Positions 34,064-44,600 are shown, numbered from the stretch's first letter. The stretch: DNA of 64,000 nucleotides from a bacterium (GCA_015075175.1 JABTUV010000002.1:248001-312000); one strand, 5' to 3'. Program-made: numbers and translations. The notes: generated by a model not told the origin, from the letters alone.

Positions 34064-35185
34064 GTGCGCATTATCTTTTCGATTTCCAGATGTCTTGCGG
34101 TTGGGGCGCTGTCGGCCATGGTTTTGTGCCAGGCGACGGCCGGCGATGCGCTCGAAACCGTCAGGGGGTTCCCTGAGAAACAGCGGGTGGCCCGCCTGGC
34201 GGCCTGCCTGGAGTTCCTGCGGGACGCCTCGACGCCCGCCGCGGCGCGGGCCGAGCTGATCAAGCTCTTCGCCGAGGACGCGCGGTTGTTGTCGCCGCAC
34301 TACGGCTGCAACAGCATCAGAATCGATGAAAAGGAGTGGATCGATCTCCTCTCCGAGGGGATCAGGCAGGATCCCGGCGACATCCACGTGGTCTACGCGC
34401 TCACCCGGCTCTTGATCAACACCCGCCAGTATGCCAAGGCGCTTGAAGTCGTCCGTCCCTACGCCCGGCTGCATCCCGATGACCAGGCGTCCCGCGCCTG
34501 GGTCGAGTATTGCGAGCTCAAGCTGAACGCGGGCGAAGAGAAGCGGAATGAAGTCATGGAATTCGACGTCCATTTCTGCGTCATCACCAAGAATCCCAAG
34601 GCGCAGCGGATGGCGACGCGCGCGCAACTGGAGGAGGAAATCGCCATCCTGAACCGCCGCTTCGTGGACCTTGCGGGCAATCCGCTCGGCAAGTTCAGGT
34701 TGAAGTCCGCCTCCCTTTACGACGACGTCAAGGACCTCGGATGCCCTTTTGTGGCGCTTGGCGATACCACGCAACCGTACGACAGCTACGGCTGGCAGGA
34801 GATTTTCAACCAATGCGAGCACCGGCAGGTACGGGATGCGAGCGCCATCAACATCTTCATCAACGACGCTTACCGCGAGCCTTTGGGGTTCGACTCACAT
34901 ATCTGCCACGGCAAGAACAACGGCAACCGGCCGCCCTACATTCTTCTGGATTACGCCCGCCTCAACAACACTTCGCTCAGCCCGGAGGTGCACGAAATGG
35001 GGCACGCTTTCGGGCTGGGTCACGTGGGCGTGGCCGGGGCTGACCGCTTTTCGCACACCAATTACATGTGCAGCAGCGAGCACAACTACGGCAGCGGGGG
35101 ACGCCGCAACCTGGGATTCTCCGAGGATCAGGCGGCGATCATGCTCTACAACGGTCGGCGTATGCGGGAGTTCTTCGGGCGTTAG
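34064..35185 (+). CDS. Secreted metzincin-like metalloprotease
   Basis: 373 residues from GTG 34064 (GGAGG 6 nt upstream) with a signal peptide (RIIFSISRCLAVGALSAM). Residues 30-165 look helical and TPR-like. The C-terminal catalytic domain has the full zinc motif HEMGHAFGLGH and a following NYMCSS that could be the Met-turn of the metzincin clan. INIFINDAYREPLGF and YILLDYARLNNTSLSPEV precede the site. The enzyme probably cuts proteins outside the cell. It lies in an AT-flanked gap just before the propeller glycosidase gene but is separated from it by operator-like repeats. Confidence 0.8.
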   Translation: MRIIFSISRCLAVGALSAMVLCQATAGDALETVRGFPEKQRVARLAACLEFLRDASTPAAARAELIKLFAEDARLLSPHYGCNSIRIDEKEWIDLLSEGIRQDPGDIHVVYALTRLLINTRQYAKALEVVRPYARLHPDDQASRAWVEYCELKLNAGEEKRNEVMEFDVHFCVITKNPKAQRMATRAQLEEEIAILNRRFVDLAGNPLGKFRLKSASLYDDVKDLGCPFVALGDTTQPYDSYGWQEIFNQCEHRQVRDASAINIFINDAYREPLGFDSHICHGKNNGNRPPYILLDYARLNNTSLSPEVHEMGHAFGLGHVGVAGADRFSHTNYMCSSEHNYGSGGRRNLGFSEDQAAIMLYNGRRMREFFGR

Positions 35186-35268
35186 CGTCGCCCGTTCTCG
35201 ACCTGCAGGTGGCAGCGCACCAGAAATTCCGAGTCTTGACGGCAAGATGAAAATGGCCTAGGGTCCCC

Positions 35269-35299
35269 TGGTATTACCAGATGCCCTGTGGCATTACCA
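35269..35299 (+). promoter_or_regulatory. Two operator-like palindromes before the propeller glycosidase gene
   Basis: TGGTATTACCA (35269-35279) and TGGCATTACCA (35289-35299) are spaced 20 bp centre to centre, about two helical turns, and end 36 bp before the start codon. They fit the TnGTnnnACnA consensus known for FadR-subfamily GntR regulators. A possible -10 (TACTAT) lies just downstream. Confidence 0.6.
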
Positions 35300-35335
35300 T
35301 ACTTTTGATACTATTTCTGTTCGACGGAGTGCAAC

Positions 35336-36307
35336 ATGACACGTGCAGCAACCACACAACGCCTCGTGAGGTTTCCACAGATCGACGGGGAGTGGTGGCC
35401 GGTCGCCGGCAACCCCATGGACCACAAGTACGCCACGGCAGACCAGGAGCCGGTGGATTTCGGCATCTGGCAGGCGGCTGACGGGACTTGGCAGATCTGG
35501 TCCTGCCTGCGTCGCACCACCGCGGGACGCGATCAAGGCGGCAAGGGGCGCGTTTTTTATCGTTGGGAGGGCCAGTCGCTGTTCGACACCGATTGGAAAC
35601 CCATGGGCATCGCCCAGGAGGCGCGAGTCGACCTGGGCGAGACTGCCGGCGGCCAGCAGGCGCCTCACGTCATCCGGGTCGGTGATACTTACCACATGTT
35701 TTACGGCGACTGGGAGAACATCTGCCATTCGGTGAGCCGGGACGGCAAGCACTTTGAGCGCGTGATCGGGTCCGACGGGACGGCCAAGGTCTTCAGCGAA
35801 GGCCCGGGATTCAACACCCGCGACGTCTGCATGTTGCTGCACGACGGACTCTGGTACTGCTATTACACGTGTCATCCCAATAACCAGGGCATGGTCATGG
35901 TGCGTACGAGTCGGGACCTTGAGAGCTGGTCGGACTCGAAGGTGGTCGCGTTCGGGGGCCAAGCGGGAACCAGCCTAGGCTCGATGGAGTGTCCGCACGT
36001 GGTCAAGCTGGGCGAGGACGAGTTCTATCTCCTGACGACCCAGAGCTACGGGGACTTCAGCGACGGCCAGATACGCAAGCGCGGCAAGCCCCAGACCAGC
36101 GTGTATGGGTCGTCGGATCCCACGTATTTCGGCATCAACCAGGACGCGAAGTATTGGCTTGGCCACCTGCCCGTGGCCGCGCCGGAGCTGGTCTTCTACC
36201 AAGGTCAGTGGTACCTGGCGGCGTTGAACGAGGGCGCCTTGGACGGTATCCGCATCGCCAGGTTGAAGTGGGTGGAAGCCCAACCATCGCCGCGCACGGT
36301 CGGCTAG
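35336..36307 (+). CDS. GH43/GH32-like five-bladed beta-propeller protein
   Basis: 323 residues from the ATG at 35336 (GGAG 6 nt upstream). No signal peptide is present, unlike most neighbours. Repeated propeller strands are visible: WQAADGTWQIWSCLRRT, QAPHVIRVGDTYHMFYGDW, DVCMLLHDGLWYCYYTCH, MECPHVVKLGEDEFYLLTTQ and APELVFYQGQWYLAALNEG. The repeated h-x-G-x-W/Y-Y/H-h pattern and acidic residues near strand starts match glycosidases and glycoside phosphorylases of the GH43/GH32/GH130 type, but the catalytic triad cannot be assigned by eye. Tandem TGGTATTACCA sites upstream imply repression by a GntR-type regulator. Confidence 0.75.
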   Translation: MTRAATTQRLVRFPQIDGEWWPVAGNPMDHKYATADQEPVDFGIWQAADGTWQIWSCLRRTTAGRDQGGKGRVFYRWEGQSLFDTDWKPMGIAQEARVDLGETAGGQQAPHVIRVGDTYHMFYGDWENICHSVSRDGKHFERVIGSDGTAKVFSEGPGFNTRDVCMLLHDGLWYCYYTCHPNNQGMVMVRTSRDLESWSDSKVVAFGGQAGTSLGSMECPHVVKLGEDEFYLLTTQSYGDFSDGQIRKRGKPQTSVYGSSDPTYFGINQDAKYWLGHLPVAAPELVFYQGQWYLAALNEGALDGIRIARLKWVEAQPSPRTVG

Positions 36308-36714
36308 TGCCGCTTCACAAGAAACAGTTGGCGGAAGGCTGAAACCTGGTGCTGGGGTCGCCGGTACTCGGGTGCGTGGAGGGGCGCCTTGGTTGCGGCT
36401 GTTTTCTTGAAAAAGGACCAGCGACGACGCAAGACCACCGCATCCTGTCCGCGAAGGGCTTGAACGCGGGCAGCCGCAAGTTGCAGCAGCGGCTGCCCAA
36501 CTCGCGTCCACGAGGGATGTTTCATGCTTCGGCCCGATTCGGCACGCCGCACTTTCTGTGCTTACCACAATTTAAATCGATAATTTTAAGATACTTATGA
36601 TTCATTCTGGGGTTCTTTTCCGCGCGGACGGCCCTCCCTTATTCACCTGCGTGGAGTTTGGCGGGAACTCCATGGGGTCTTTGATGGAATTTGCTTGACT
36701 TGGCCTGGAAGGAG
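36308..36714. other. Intergenic stretch with no recognisable gene
   Basis: About 400 bp. Open frames here lack protein-like composition and ribosome sites. The sequence turns AT-rich at 36565-36605. A -35-like TTGACT lies at 36695-36700, 17 bp before TAATAC, which overlaps the first operator palindrome. Confidence 0.5.
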
Positions 36715-36738
36715 TGGTAATACCACATGGTAATACCA
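36715..36738 (+). promoter_or_regulatory. Paired TGGTAATACCA operators before the third beta-helix gene
   Basis: Two perfect copies of TGGTAATACCA at 36715-36725 and 36728-36738, 13 bp centre to centre. With TTGACT at 36695-36700 the presumed -10 falls inside the first copy, so a bound protein would block RNA polymerase. The leader to the next start is about 195 nt. Confidence 0.65.
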
Positions 36739-36932
36739 GATTGCCTTGAACGTGGCGGTGAGCGGGATTCAGAAGTCGAAGGCGCGACGGGATCGAAGTC
36801 GAAGGTCCGGTTCTTGTGCGTCCAGGGACAACGATTCCGGCATTGCTTTCTGGGCGTGACGGAATGCCGCCCATCGGGTTCAATCCCTCAGTGCTGGGGT
36901 ATTGCGATCATTCGTTGCAGGGAGGAATCATC

Positions 36933-39910
36933 GTGAAGTTCTGCAGAAGAGTAACTTTCCTTTCGCTGCTGCTCATGGTAGGCCATGGGTTCTCGCAGAC
37001 GTCTACGTGGGGCCGGCCGGCAACGACGCCAATGACGGCCTTACTGCCGGAACCGCCAAGGCTACTTTCACCGGCGGAACCGGAGCGCTGTCGGTGCTGA
37101 ACGCGCAGCCGGCGGGGTCGGCGCTTCGGGTCCTTGGGGCGGTGACCGACAACGGCGTGGGCGCGGTGACGGCCGGCGGGGTGATTATCCGCTCCGATCC
37201 GCCCGGTTCGCGGTTCATCCTGAGCCAACTGGTGTTGACGGTAAACGCGGCCAACGTCACCATCCAGGACCTGGAATTCCAGGTCGGCTCGATGCACGAG
37301 GCGGCCATCGTGGTGGCCGCCAACGGTTGCACCATCCAGTCGTGCAGTTTCACGGGGGTGGCGCCCAACGGCGGTGAGACCTTCGTGATCGAGGACGAAG
37401 TGGCTCCCATCCAGGTAGTGGGCGCGGGGAACCTGACGGTGCGAAACTGCATCTTCACCGCCGATCAGGCGTGGGACTACTGCGTGGTCTTGTCGGACGC
37501 GGCGGGCGCGGCTTCGGGGATCACCTTCGACGGCTGCACCGTCAACTCCAACAACCTCACCGGCGGGCTGCGGGCCTATCGCGCCTACGATAACGTCCAG
37601 GTCACCAACTCCAACTTCATCACGATGCGCCGCGCCGCCTGGGAGTTCAGCTACATCTATCCCAACAGCCTGATCGATCCGGGAACCGCCAGTAACCTGC
37701 TGTTCCAGGACCTCAACATCACCGGCCACTCCGAGGGCGCCTCGTTTAACGCCGCTATTCACTTCCGCCAGTGCTCGGCGGAGAACATCCAGGTCCGCCG
37801 GGTCAACTTCTCGCAGATTTCCGGCAACGGTCAGGACGCCGTGCGCATCCACAACGCGACCGTGGACACCATCATACTGGATACCGTCGAATACACCTAT
37901 CCGCCCATCGGCAACAACGACTACTACATTCCGTTGACAATGGAAACCAACGTGAACGTCGTCAACGCCACCATCGTCAACTGCAGCTTCACCACGGCCA
38001 TCGCCTTCCGCTGCGACGACCAGGTGAACAACCTCAGCAACATGGTGATCAAGGATTCGGTGTTCACCAAGACGCCGTACCGCGCCGCCAACAACATGAT
38101 CCGCGTGCGCAGCACGTCGGTGCGGGGATGCACGATGGACAACGTGACCATCGTGGGGGACACGGGCGACGATCTGGTTTCCTTCTTCGGCAACCCGCTG
38201 CTGCGGGACCTGACCATCCGCAGATGCACCATTCGCGGCAATGCGGGCGACGAATCCATCGTGATCCTTGACGGCGCCGTGGCCAACGTTCTGATCGAGG
38301 ATTGCTCGACCAACGGCGACGGGCACGGCATCAGCATCAAGAACGGGGCGACCACGGTCAACGGCATCACGATACGCGGTTGCACCATTACGGCGCTGAG
38401 TAACGGGACGACCGACGCCGGGGCGATCTCGTTCAACGAACAAGGTTCCGGCGGTCCTACCCTAAGCAACGTCACGCTCGAGAATCTCTGGTTGTACGCC
38501 AATTTCGGCGTTTACGTGGAGGCGACCAACCTCAGCAACGCCGTCATTCGCAATACCGACATGAGGGGGGACGGGGTGGTGCGGCGGGGGCTGGAGATGC
38601 GCGGCAGCACGCTCACCAACGTCCAGCTTTCGGATCTGGTGCTGGTGGGCCGGGAGAACGGGCTGAATGTCAACGGCTGCGTCGGATCGGGTCTCTCGCT
38701 CACCAATGTCAGCGCGCTGCCCGACGCGGCGTCGTTTTCCGACAGCGGCCTGGAGATTGATTTCAACGGTGGGGGCGTCAGTATCAACGGCGCGATCGTC
38801 GACGGCGGCGGCACCGGGGCGGGGTTGGTGCTGGGCACGGGGGCCACGGCCGCCGGCGGCTGGACGGTGCAGAACGGCACGCTTTCCAACTGCGTCGGCG
38901 CTGGCCTCTTTGTGGGCAGCGCCCTCCAGAACAGCAGCTTCACCAACCTGGCCATCAGCAACAGCAGCGGCGCGGGCCTCCTCGTCGGCAACCGGGTGAC
39001 GGACTGTACCTTCACCAGCGTCAGCGTGGACGGCGTGACCGGCGGCCCGGGCATCATCGTCGACAATTCGACGGCGACCGGTGCGCAGAACATGGCGGCC
39101 AGGATCGCCTTCTTCGACTGCGCGGTGGATGGGGCCGACGGCATCGGCATCAACGTACAGGGCGTCGGCCACCGGGTCCAGGGCTGCACGGTCGAGAACG
39201 GCGGCAGCGACGGCATCGCGGCGACCGAGCCGAGCGGCATCCTCGCGGCCAACGCCGGCATCGCCATCGTCAGCAACACGGTGCGCGACTGTCCGCAGGG
39301 CGTGGCGGTGGCGCTGGAGGGAAAGAACTCGACCGTCGGATGGAATACTCTCTACCGCAACGGCGGCGGCATCCGCTTGCGTTCCGGCATCACCAGCGCG
39401 CGGGCCGGCAGCAGCAACACGACCAACAACAGCATCCTGCGCAACGCCGTGTACGGCGGGGCGGGTTCGGCCACGGGCATCTTCGAGACCTTCAACATTC
39501 AGGTGCCGGGCGACACCGGTCCGGGCAACAACGCCTACGTGAACAACACCGTCACCGACTGGGGCGGTCACGGCAGCGAGTTCATCGGCGCGGGCAACAC
39601 CATCCAGAACAACATCTTCGCTTTCAACGGCGGCTCGGGCCTGCGCGTCCTCAGTCTCACCGGTTTGACGGCGGGTTGGAATTGCGCGGCCATGAACGGA
39701 GGCGTTGACTTCGACGGCATCTCCGTCGACTACAGCAAGGACATCTGGTACGACCCCGACTTCGTCTCGCGCACTCCCGGAGCGGCGGGTTTCTATCGCC
39801 TGAGTCCCACCAGCGGCGCCCTTGACCGGGGGACCCCGGTGGGGACCGGCGTGGATCTCGGCGCTATCGAATCGGGCGCATCGGAGGTGCCATCATGGCG
39901 CGTGTACTAA
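36933..39910 (+). CDS. Secreted beta-helix protein (third), frameshift in the signal peptide
   Basis: GTG at 36933 follows GGGAGG by 7 nt and encodes a signal peptide, MKFCRRVTFLSLLLMVGHG. The mature sequence ADVYVGPAGNDANDGLTAGT lies in another frame, so one base is gained or lost near 36990. From there the frame is open to 39910 (about 970 residues). The body is one long stack of beta-helix coils rich in NVTI, NCSF and GCTI turns, with no Pro-Thr linker or NWIKG module. It ends GVDLGAIESG and a short tail VPSWRVY. The next beta-helix gene follows after 32 bp, so the two form an operon under the TGGTAATACCA sites. Possible roles are polysaccharide cleavage or surface binding. Confidence 0.8.
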
Positions 39911-39942
39911 GGCAGACGATGGACAAGGCGAGGGGAGGAACC

Positions 39943-42018
39943 ATGACCATGCAGAAACGAACCATGACTACCGGATGCGCGATTCTCGCGCTGCTCTTGG
40001 CGCTGCCGCTTCTCTGCGGCGCGACCACCTACTACGTGCGCACCGACGGCAACGACGGCAACGACGGACTGACCAACACGCCCGCGGGCGCCAAGGCCAC
40101 TTTCCAGAACCTCCTGGCGATGGGCGACGGGGACACCGTGGTGTTCGCGCCGGGAACCTACGACTCGGGAGGCGCCACTCATCTCATCTTTCGCGTCAAC
40201 GTCACCTTCCGCGGCTCCGATGCGGTCAACCGGGCGGTCCTGCGCAATCTCACGCTCAACCTGACCTCGACCGCCAATGGGGTTACGTTCGAGAACCTGG
40301 TGCTGGACGGGGCTTACTCGGTCCCCGACGTGTTTGCCCTGGACAACGGATGTTCCAACATTACGTTGCGCAACTGCGAAGTGCGGGACCCCTCGCTGGT
40401 CAACGTCGCCGACGCGCTGCGCCACGGCCTCATGGTGATTCAGGGCTGTACCAACCTCTTGGTGGAGAACTGCCGGTTCGCCGTCAACGCCAACGCGGAC
40501 ATCGGCAACCGCATCCACATGTTCATCGCGCACTACGATCCCTTCAACGCCAACGTCAACGCCAACTGGACCGTCCGCAACACGGCCTTCTACGCCACGC
40601 GCACGGTCTCGACCGACGCCGACTGCGCCGCCATTTATCTTTGGCACAACGTGTCCAACTTCCTCGTCGAGGGCTGCACCTTCGAGACGGTGGCGGAGGT
40701 GATGCGCATCGTTTCCACCGATGCCGGCGACCCTCCGCGGGTTTACAGCGGATTCACGTTCCGCAACAACGGAATTCAACGGGTGGAGGCGCTGCACGCC
40801 ATCTACATGGGTTCCAACAGCGTGTACGAGAACTTCGTCATCCGGAACAACTACGTGACCAACGCCGAGGACAGCTTCATTCACGTGCCCGGCGGGGGCA
40901 CGGCGGTGGTGGACGGGCTGGAGCTGTCGGGGAACGTTCTGGTGGACGTGGGGTACAACAACGACGGTACCGACCGCGCGCTGACCATGGACGAGGTCCG
41001 CATCAATCCCACGCCGGGCCGACGCGTGGTGATCCGCGACAACCGCTTCGTGCGTCCCAGCGTGGGAGCCGACGAGTGCGTGTGGTTGAACCTGGCGGGC
41101 GCCGGCGTGGACATCATCAACAACCGGTTGGGCAATTACACTTCGACGGCGCTCTTAATCGACGGGGCCGAGAGCCTGACGCCCAACGGCGCGCTCTCCG
41201 ACGTGGCGGTGACGGACAACGTGTTTCCCAACGCCAACGGGATCGCGCTGGCGGTGCGGGGCCTCAGCGAGTCGGTGGGCGGCGTTGTGATGGAGCGCAA
41301 CGTGGTCCAGGCGGCGGGCGGCTCGGGTATCGAAATCCGCAGCACCCTGGGGGCGGGCGGCGTCATCCGCAACAACACCATCTCCAACGCGGCCACCCAG
41401 GGCATCCGGGTTGCGGCCCCCGGCGTGCTCATTGCTTACAACGACGTCTTCGATTCCGGCAATGCCTCCGGCGCCGGCATCCTGCTCAACCAGTACAGCA
41501 ATCCCAGCGACGTCTCCAACTGCATCGTGTCGTACAACATCTGCGCCGGAAACCAGAGCTACGGCATCTCGCTGGATACCGTGCTGGCGGCCACCAGCCA
41601 GAACGTCACGGTGATGAACAACACCATGGCCAGCAACGTGAACGGCGGCATCCGTGTCGGGCTGAATAACTGCCACGTCTGGAACAATATCATCGCGTTC
41701 CACAGCGGCACGGGCCTGGCGTTCCAGGCGACCACGCCGGGAGCCATCGGCTACAACCTGCTGTATAACGTGTTGACCGGAGGAGCGGACTACTCGGGCT
41801 TCGTCTCGACTCCGCTGGCGGGGGATGTGTTGGCCAATCCGCAATTCGAGAACTTCGCGGCCCGTGACTACCATCTGCGGGCGAGCAGTCCGGCCATCGG
41901 GGCGGGCGCGGCCCGCAGCGGCGCCAATCTGGTCGCCAATGGCAGCGATCTGGGCGCCCTGCCGACGCAGGCGCAGAATCTGTCGCTGCCGACGTCCCAC
42001 TGGACGTTGTATCGCTGA
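39943..42018 (+). CDS. Secreted beta-helix protein (fourth)
   Basis: The start is the ATG at 39943, with GGGAGG 4 nt upstream, rather than the earlier in-frame ATG at 39895. The signal peptide reads TGCAILALLLALPLLCGA and is followed by TTYYVRTDGNDGNDGLTNTP, the same opening as the other three beta-helix proteins. About 691 residues of beta-helix coils follow (NITLRNCEV, NLLVENCRF, NWTVRNTAF, GGVIRNNTI), ending GSDLGALPTQ and a short tail LPTSHWTLYR. No catalytic residues are identifiable. It is the second gene of the operator-controlled pair. Confidence 0.85.
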   Translation: MTMQKRTMTTGCAILALLLALPLLCGATTYYVRTDGNDGNDGLTNTPAGAKATFQNLLAMGDGDTVVFAPGTYDSGGATHLIFRVNVTFRGSDAVNRAVLRNLTLNLTSTANGVTFENLVLDGAYSVPDVFALDNGCSNITLRNCEVRDPSLVNVADALRHGLMVIQGCTNLLVENCRFAVNANADIGNRIHMFIAHYDPFNANVNANWTVRNTAFYATRTVSTDADCAAIYLWHNVSNFLVEGCTFETVAEVMRIVSTDAGDPPRVYSGFTFRNNGIQRVEALHAIYMGSNSVYENFVIRNNYVTNAEDSFIHVPGGGTAVVDGLELSGNVLVDVGYNNDGTDRALTMDEVRINPTPGRRVVIRDNRFVRPSVGADECVWLNLAGAGVDIINNRLGNYTSTALLIDGAESLTPNGALSDVAVTDNVFPNANGIALAVRGLSESVGGVVMERNVVQAAGGSGIEIRSTLGAGGVIRNNTISNAATQGIRVAAPGVLIAYNDVFDSGNASGAGILLNQYSNPSDVSNCIVSYNICAGNQSYGISLDTVLAATSQNVTVMNNTMASNVNGGIRVGLNNCHVWNNIIAFHSGTGLAFQATTPGAIGYNLLYNVLTGGADYSGFVSTPLAGDVLANPQFENFAARDYHLRASSPAIGAGAARSGANLVANGSDLGALPTQAQNLSLPTSHWTLYR

Positions 42019-42101
42019 GAATGCGGGCAATCGCCGCAAAAAAAGCGCCCCGGCGATTCGCATCGCCTGGGCGCTCGCTTTATCGGGATGGGGCGGTCAG
42101 A

Positions 42102-42698
42102 CTAGAAGTCCTTGCGCGGATCGCGCGGCCCGAAGCGATAGATTTCGCCGCTGCTGATCAGGCCGTTGCTGACGTCGTAGGTGATCGCCCGCAGACGCCG
42201 AATCACCACGGGAGAGTACGGATAGTTGGTGGGGCTGTAGTTCTGTTCCTGGTCGCGATCCGGACCGACGCTGAGCAGAAACCAGTGGTCGGCGTTGACG
42301 TTGGCGAATCCCTCCGTCTTGAAGCGGATGTAGTCGTAAGCGCCGCGCCCTTCCGTGATCAGCGGCGGGTTCACGCAGATGCCGTCCCGGTCGCTGTCGC
42401 GCGGGCAGACGTCCCACGGCCAGAAGGCGTCGCGGGGCACTTGACTGATGTAGGCGACCGGACTGGTCAGGACGCCCAATTCGTGGAACCAGGTGCCGGA
42501 CCAGGCCTGGGGATAGTCGTCATGGTCGGTGCGATACGCCTCGATGGCGGTCGCCAGATTGGCGTGCTCCTGTTCCACCCTGGCGATGCGCGCGCGAATC
42601 TGCGCGTGCAGGAAATTGGGTACCGCAATCGCGGCCAGAATCGAGATGATGGCCACCACAATCAGCAGTTCGATCAGAGTGAATCCGCGACGATGCAT
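42102..42698 (-). CDS. Type IV pilin / type II secretion pseudopilin-like protein
   Basis: 198 residues with a prepilin leader MHRRG, peptidase cut before FTLIELLIVVAIISILAAIA, and Glu5 of the mature protein present. The helix continues VPNFLHAQIRARIARVEQEH. The C-terminal globular part has short beta segments and DRDGICVNPP. Proteins of this kind with the FLxAQxRA stretch are abundant in Sumerlaeota, Hydrogenedentota and Armatimonadota, and may assemble secretion filaments. AAGGAG lies 8 nt before the ATG. The promoter (TTGCAA, 17 bp, TAAAAG) overlaps operator-like palindromes, so it shares control with the exported glycan proteins. Confidence 0.88.
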   Translation of the reverse strand: MHRRGFTLIELLIVVAIISILAAIAVPNFLHAQIRARIARVEQEHANLATAIEAYRTDHDDYPQAWSGTWFHELGVLTSPVAYISQVPRDAFWPWDVCPRDSDRDGICVNPPLITEGRGAYDYIRFKTEGFANVNADHWFLLSVGPDRDQEQNYSPTNYPYSPVVIRRLRAITYDVSNGLISSGEIYRFGPRDPRKDF

Positions 42699-42777
42699 GA
42701 TGACGGCTCCTTTTCTTTCCGCCGACGACCCCTACGCGCGAACAGAAGCAGGACAGGAGGTAGGAAGCGCCACGAAT

Positions 42778-42824
42778 TGGTATTACCAGTAATTGGCGTC
42801 GATCTTTTACTACAGGTAAGACCA
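42778..42824 (-). promoter_or_regulatory. Operator palindromes and promoter of the pilin-like gene
   Basis: TGGTATTACCA lies at 42778-42788 and a weaker AGGTAAGACCA at 42814-42824, 36 bp apart. On the minus strand TTGCAA at 42833-42828 and TAAAAG at 42810-42805 are 17 bp apart, so the weaker site is in the promoter spacer and the perfect one is downstream of the -10. Confidence 0.55.
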
Positions 42825-43068
42825 GTTTGCAAGCTAAATTTTCGGTCGCGATGAATCGGGAGCATTGATGCGGGAAATGAATCAATTATACCAATCGATC
42901 GTGATGATACCGCCGCGGCCGGTTCCCCTCGGCCTCATGAGATGGAGTCTTCCGTGGTGGGGTTGGTGCACATTCGAGTCCGGGAGGTGGGTCGGTCCCG
43001 CCGCATCACGCCAGAGGAACGCTGGTACGAAGCACGGTGGTCTTCCGGGCGTGTCTTGTATCCGGGCC

Positions 43069-44370
43069 ATGATGCTGGTAATGGGCGTCTTCTGGGCGGG
43101 AGCGGTCACAGCCGCGGAGCCACCCGAGCTCGAAGGCGACTATCTGTTGGCTCCCGATACCGTGTTTTCGATCACACGGGCAGGCCCACGCCTGTACGGC
43201 TGCCTGACGGGTTGGGCCACACCCGAGGTGATGCAGGCTTCGGCTTCTACCTGGTACTTGCCTGCCTATGATACCACGCTCCGGTTCCGGCGCGAGGCCG
43301 GGAAGGGAGCGCCGCACCCGCTGGTCGAGCGATACCGGGAGACCGCGATGGGACGGCCGACCGGCGGCAGCCATTGCGCCTGGCCCACCGGCGTGAGCGT
43401 GGAGGCGCGCCTGCTGCGCGCGATTCCCGCCTACATGGCCCGCTACCATTGTCCCGCGGTCTCACTGGCGATCATCAGGCAGCGGGCGATCGTCTGGCAT
43501 CACGAGTTCGGCGTTCAGGCGGCGACGCGGCCGGTACGCATCGACGAGAATACCGTGTTTGAAGCGTGCAGCATGGGCAAGGCGCTTTTCGCCTATCGCG
43601 CGCTCATGCTGGTGGATGCCGGCCGGCTCGACTTGGATCGTCCCCTGAACGAGTATCTGACCGCGCCTTGGGCCCCGGAGGCGCCGGAAACGGCGCAAAT
43701 CACGGCGCGCATGGCGCTCCAGCACACCACCGGCCTGCCCAACTGGAGAAGCGGCCGATTGCGCATGGTCGCTCCGCCGGGCCGGAGACACACGTATTCC
43801 GGCGAGGGGATCACCTTCCTGCAAAGAGTCGTTGAAACGCTCTGCGGAAGGCCGATCGACGAGCTCATGCGCGACGATCTCCTGCAACCGCTGGGTATGC
43901 GGCGAAGCAGCTACCGCTGGCGTGAGGAATACGGCGCCAACCAGGCGCTGGGCCATGACCCGCTGGGCCGGTGCAGGGCAGGGAGGCGTTTTCTGCGCGC
44001 CAATGCGGCCAGCACGCTTTACTCGACGCCGCTGGATTTTGCCCGCTATCTCCTGTTGATGATGGATCCGCGTCCGCCGGCGGCCTTGGCGATTTCCCAC
44101 CAGCTGAGAAACGAGATGCTCTCGCCGCGCGCCCTTCCGAGCGGCCAAGTCACTTTCGGGCTGGGCTGGGAGCTGTACCGCGAGTCGGGCGAGCGGATCT
44201 GCTACGTCTTTCACGTCGGGGCCAACAAGGGATTCCGCTGCCAGGCCCGTTTTTATCCCGAGACGGGCGACGGGCTGGTCATCATGACCAACAGCGACAA
44301 CGGCCGGGACCTGTACGAGAGGGTCATCGAGATGGTTTTTCCCTCTTCGATCCCCCGCGCAGGACATTGA
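43069..44370 (+). CDS. Secreted serine hydrolase of the beta-lactamase / class C PBP family
   Basis: The frame is open from 42865, but a signal peptide (MMLVMGVFWAGAVTA) starts at the ATG at 43069, giving 433 residues. The catalytic S-x-x-K is in FEACSMGKALFAYRAL; the Y-x-G/N element is YSGEGITFLQRVVE, with HTTGLPNW between them, as in esterase EstB and D-aminopeptidase-like members. FHVGANKGFRCQARFYPETG corresponds to the third conserved element (H-x-G). The preceding ~100 residues form a small beta-rich domain. Likely activity is an esterase or peptidase outside the cell; beta-lactam hydrolysis is not implied. Confidence 0.8.
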   Translation: MMLVMGVFWAGAVTAAEPPELEGDYLLAPDTVFSITRAGPRLYGCLTGWATPEVMQASASTWYLPAYDTTLRFRREAGKGAPHPLVERYRETAMGRPTGGSHCAWPTGVSVEARLLRAIPAYMARYHCPAVSLAIIRQRAIVWHHEFGVQAATRPVRIDENTVFEACSMGKALFAYRALMLVDAGRLDLDRPLNEYLTAPWAPEAPETAQITARMALQHTTGLPNWRSGRLRMVAPPGRRHTYSGEGITFLQRVVETLCGRPIDELMRDDLLQPLGMRRSSYRWREEYGANQALGHDPLGRCRAGRRFLRANAASTLYSTPLDFARYLLLMMDPRPPAALAISHQLRNEMLSPRALPSGQVTFGLGWELYRESGERICYVFHVGANKGFRCQARFYPETGDGLVIMTNSDNGRDLYERVIEMVFPSSIPRAGH

Positions 44371-44411
44371 TCTAAAATCAAGTTCGGTCCGTGATTTTTT
44401 TCAACTCCTGG

Positions 44412-44450
44412 TTGACTTATATTAATCGTATGGATAAACTGGTCATATCA
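44412..44450 (+). promoter_or_regulatory. Promoter of the desaturase fusion gene, with a degenerate operator
   Basis: TTGACT (44412-44417), 17 bp, TAAACT (44435-44440), followed at once by TGGTCATATCA (44440-44450), which keeps most of the TGGTnnnACCA pattern with one mismatch. The patch is AT-rich. It lies 150 bp before the start codon. Confidence 0.5.
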
Positions 44451-44600
44451 GTTCAGGTGGTGCGTGGAGCGATGACGCGTGCGGACGAGGACAGGTTCAG
44501 CCGCAACGCGGCAGGCTTGTCCTGAAGCCGCAGTTCATGGAAGCGTCGGCCCCCCGCGCCGCACATCCGATCCGGAAGGAGTACGAGGAGAAGCTCATCT

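Noticed and set aside
36308-36714. Additional gene before the third beta-helix protein
   Set aside because: No frame has a plausible start, composition or family motif.
43069-44370. Antibiotic-resistance beta-lactamase
   Set aside because: The motifs match the wider serine hydrolase family (esterases, D-aminopeptidases), and the context is of exported catabolic enzymes.
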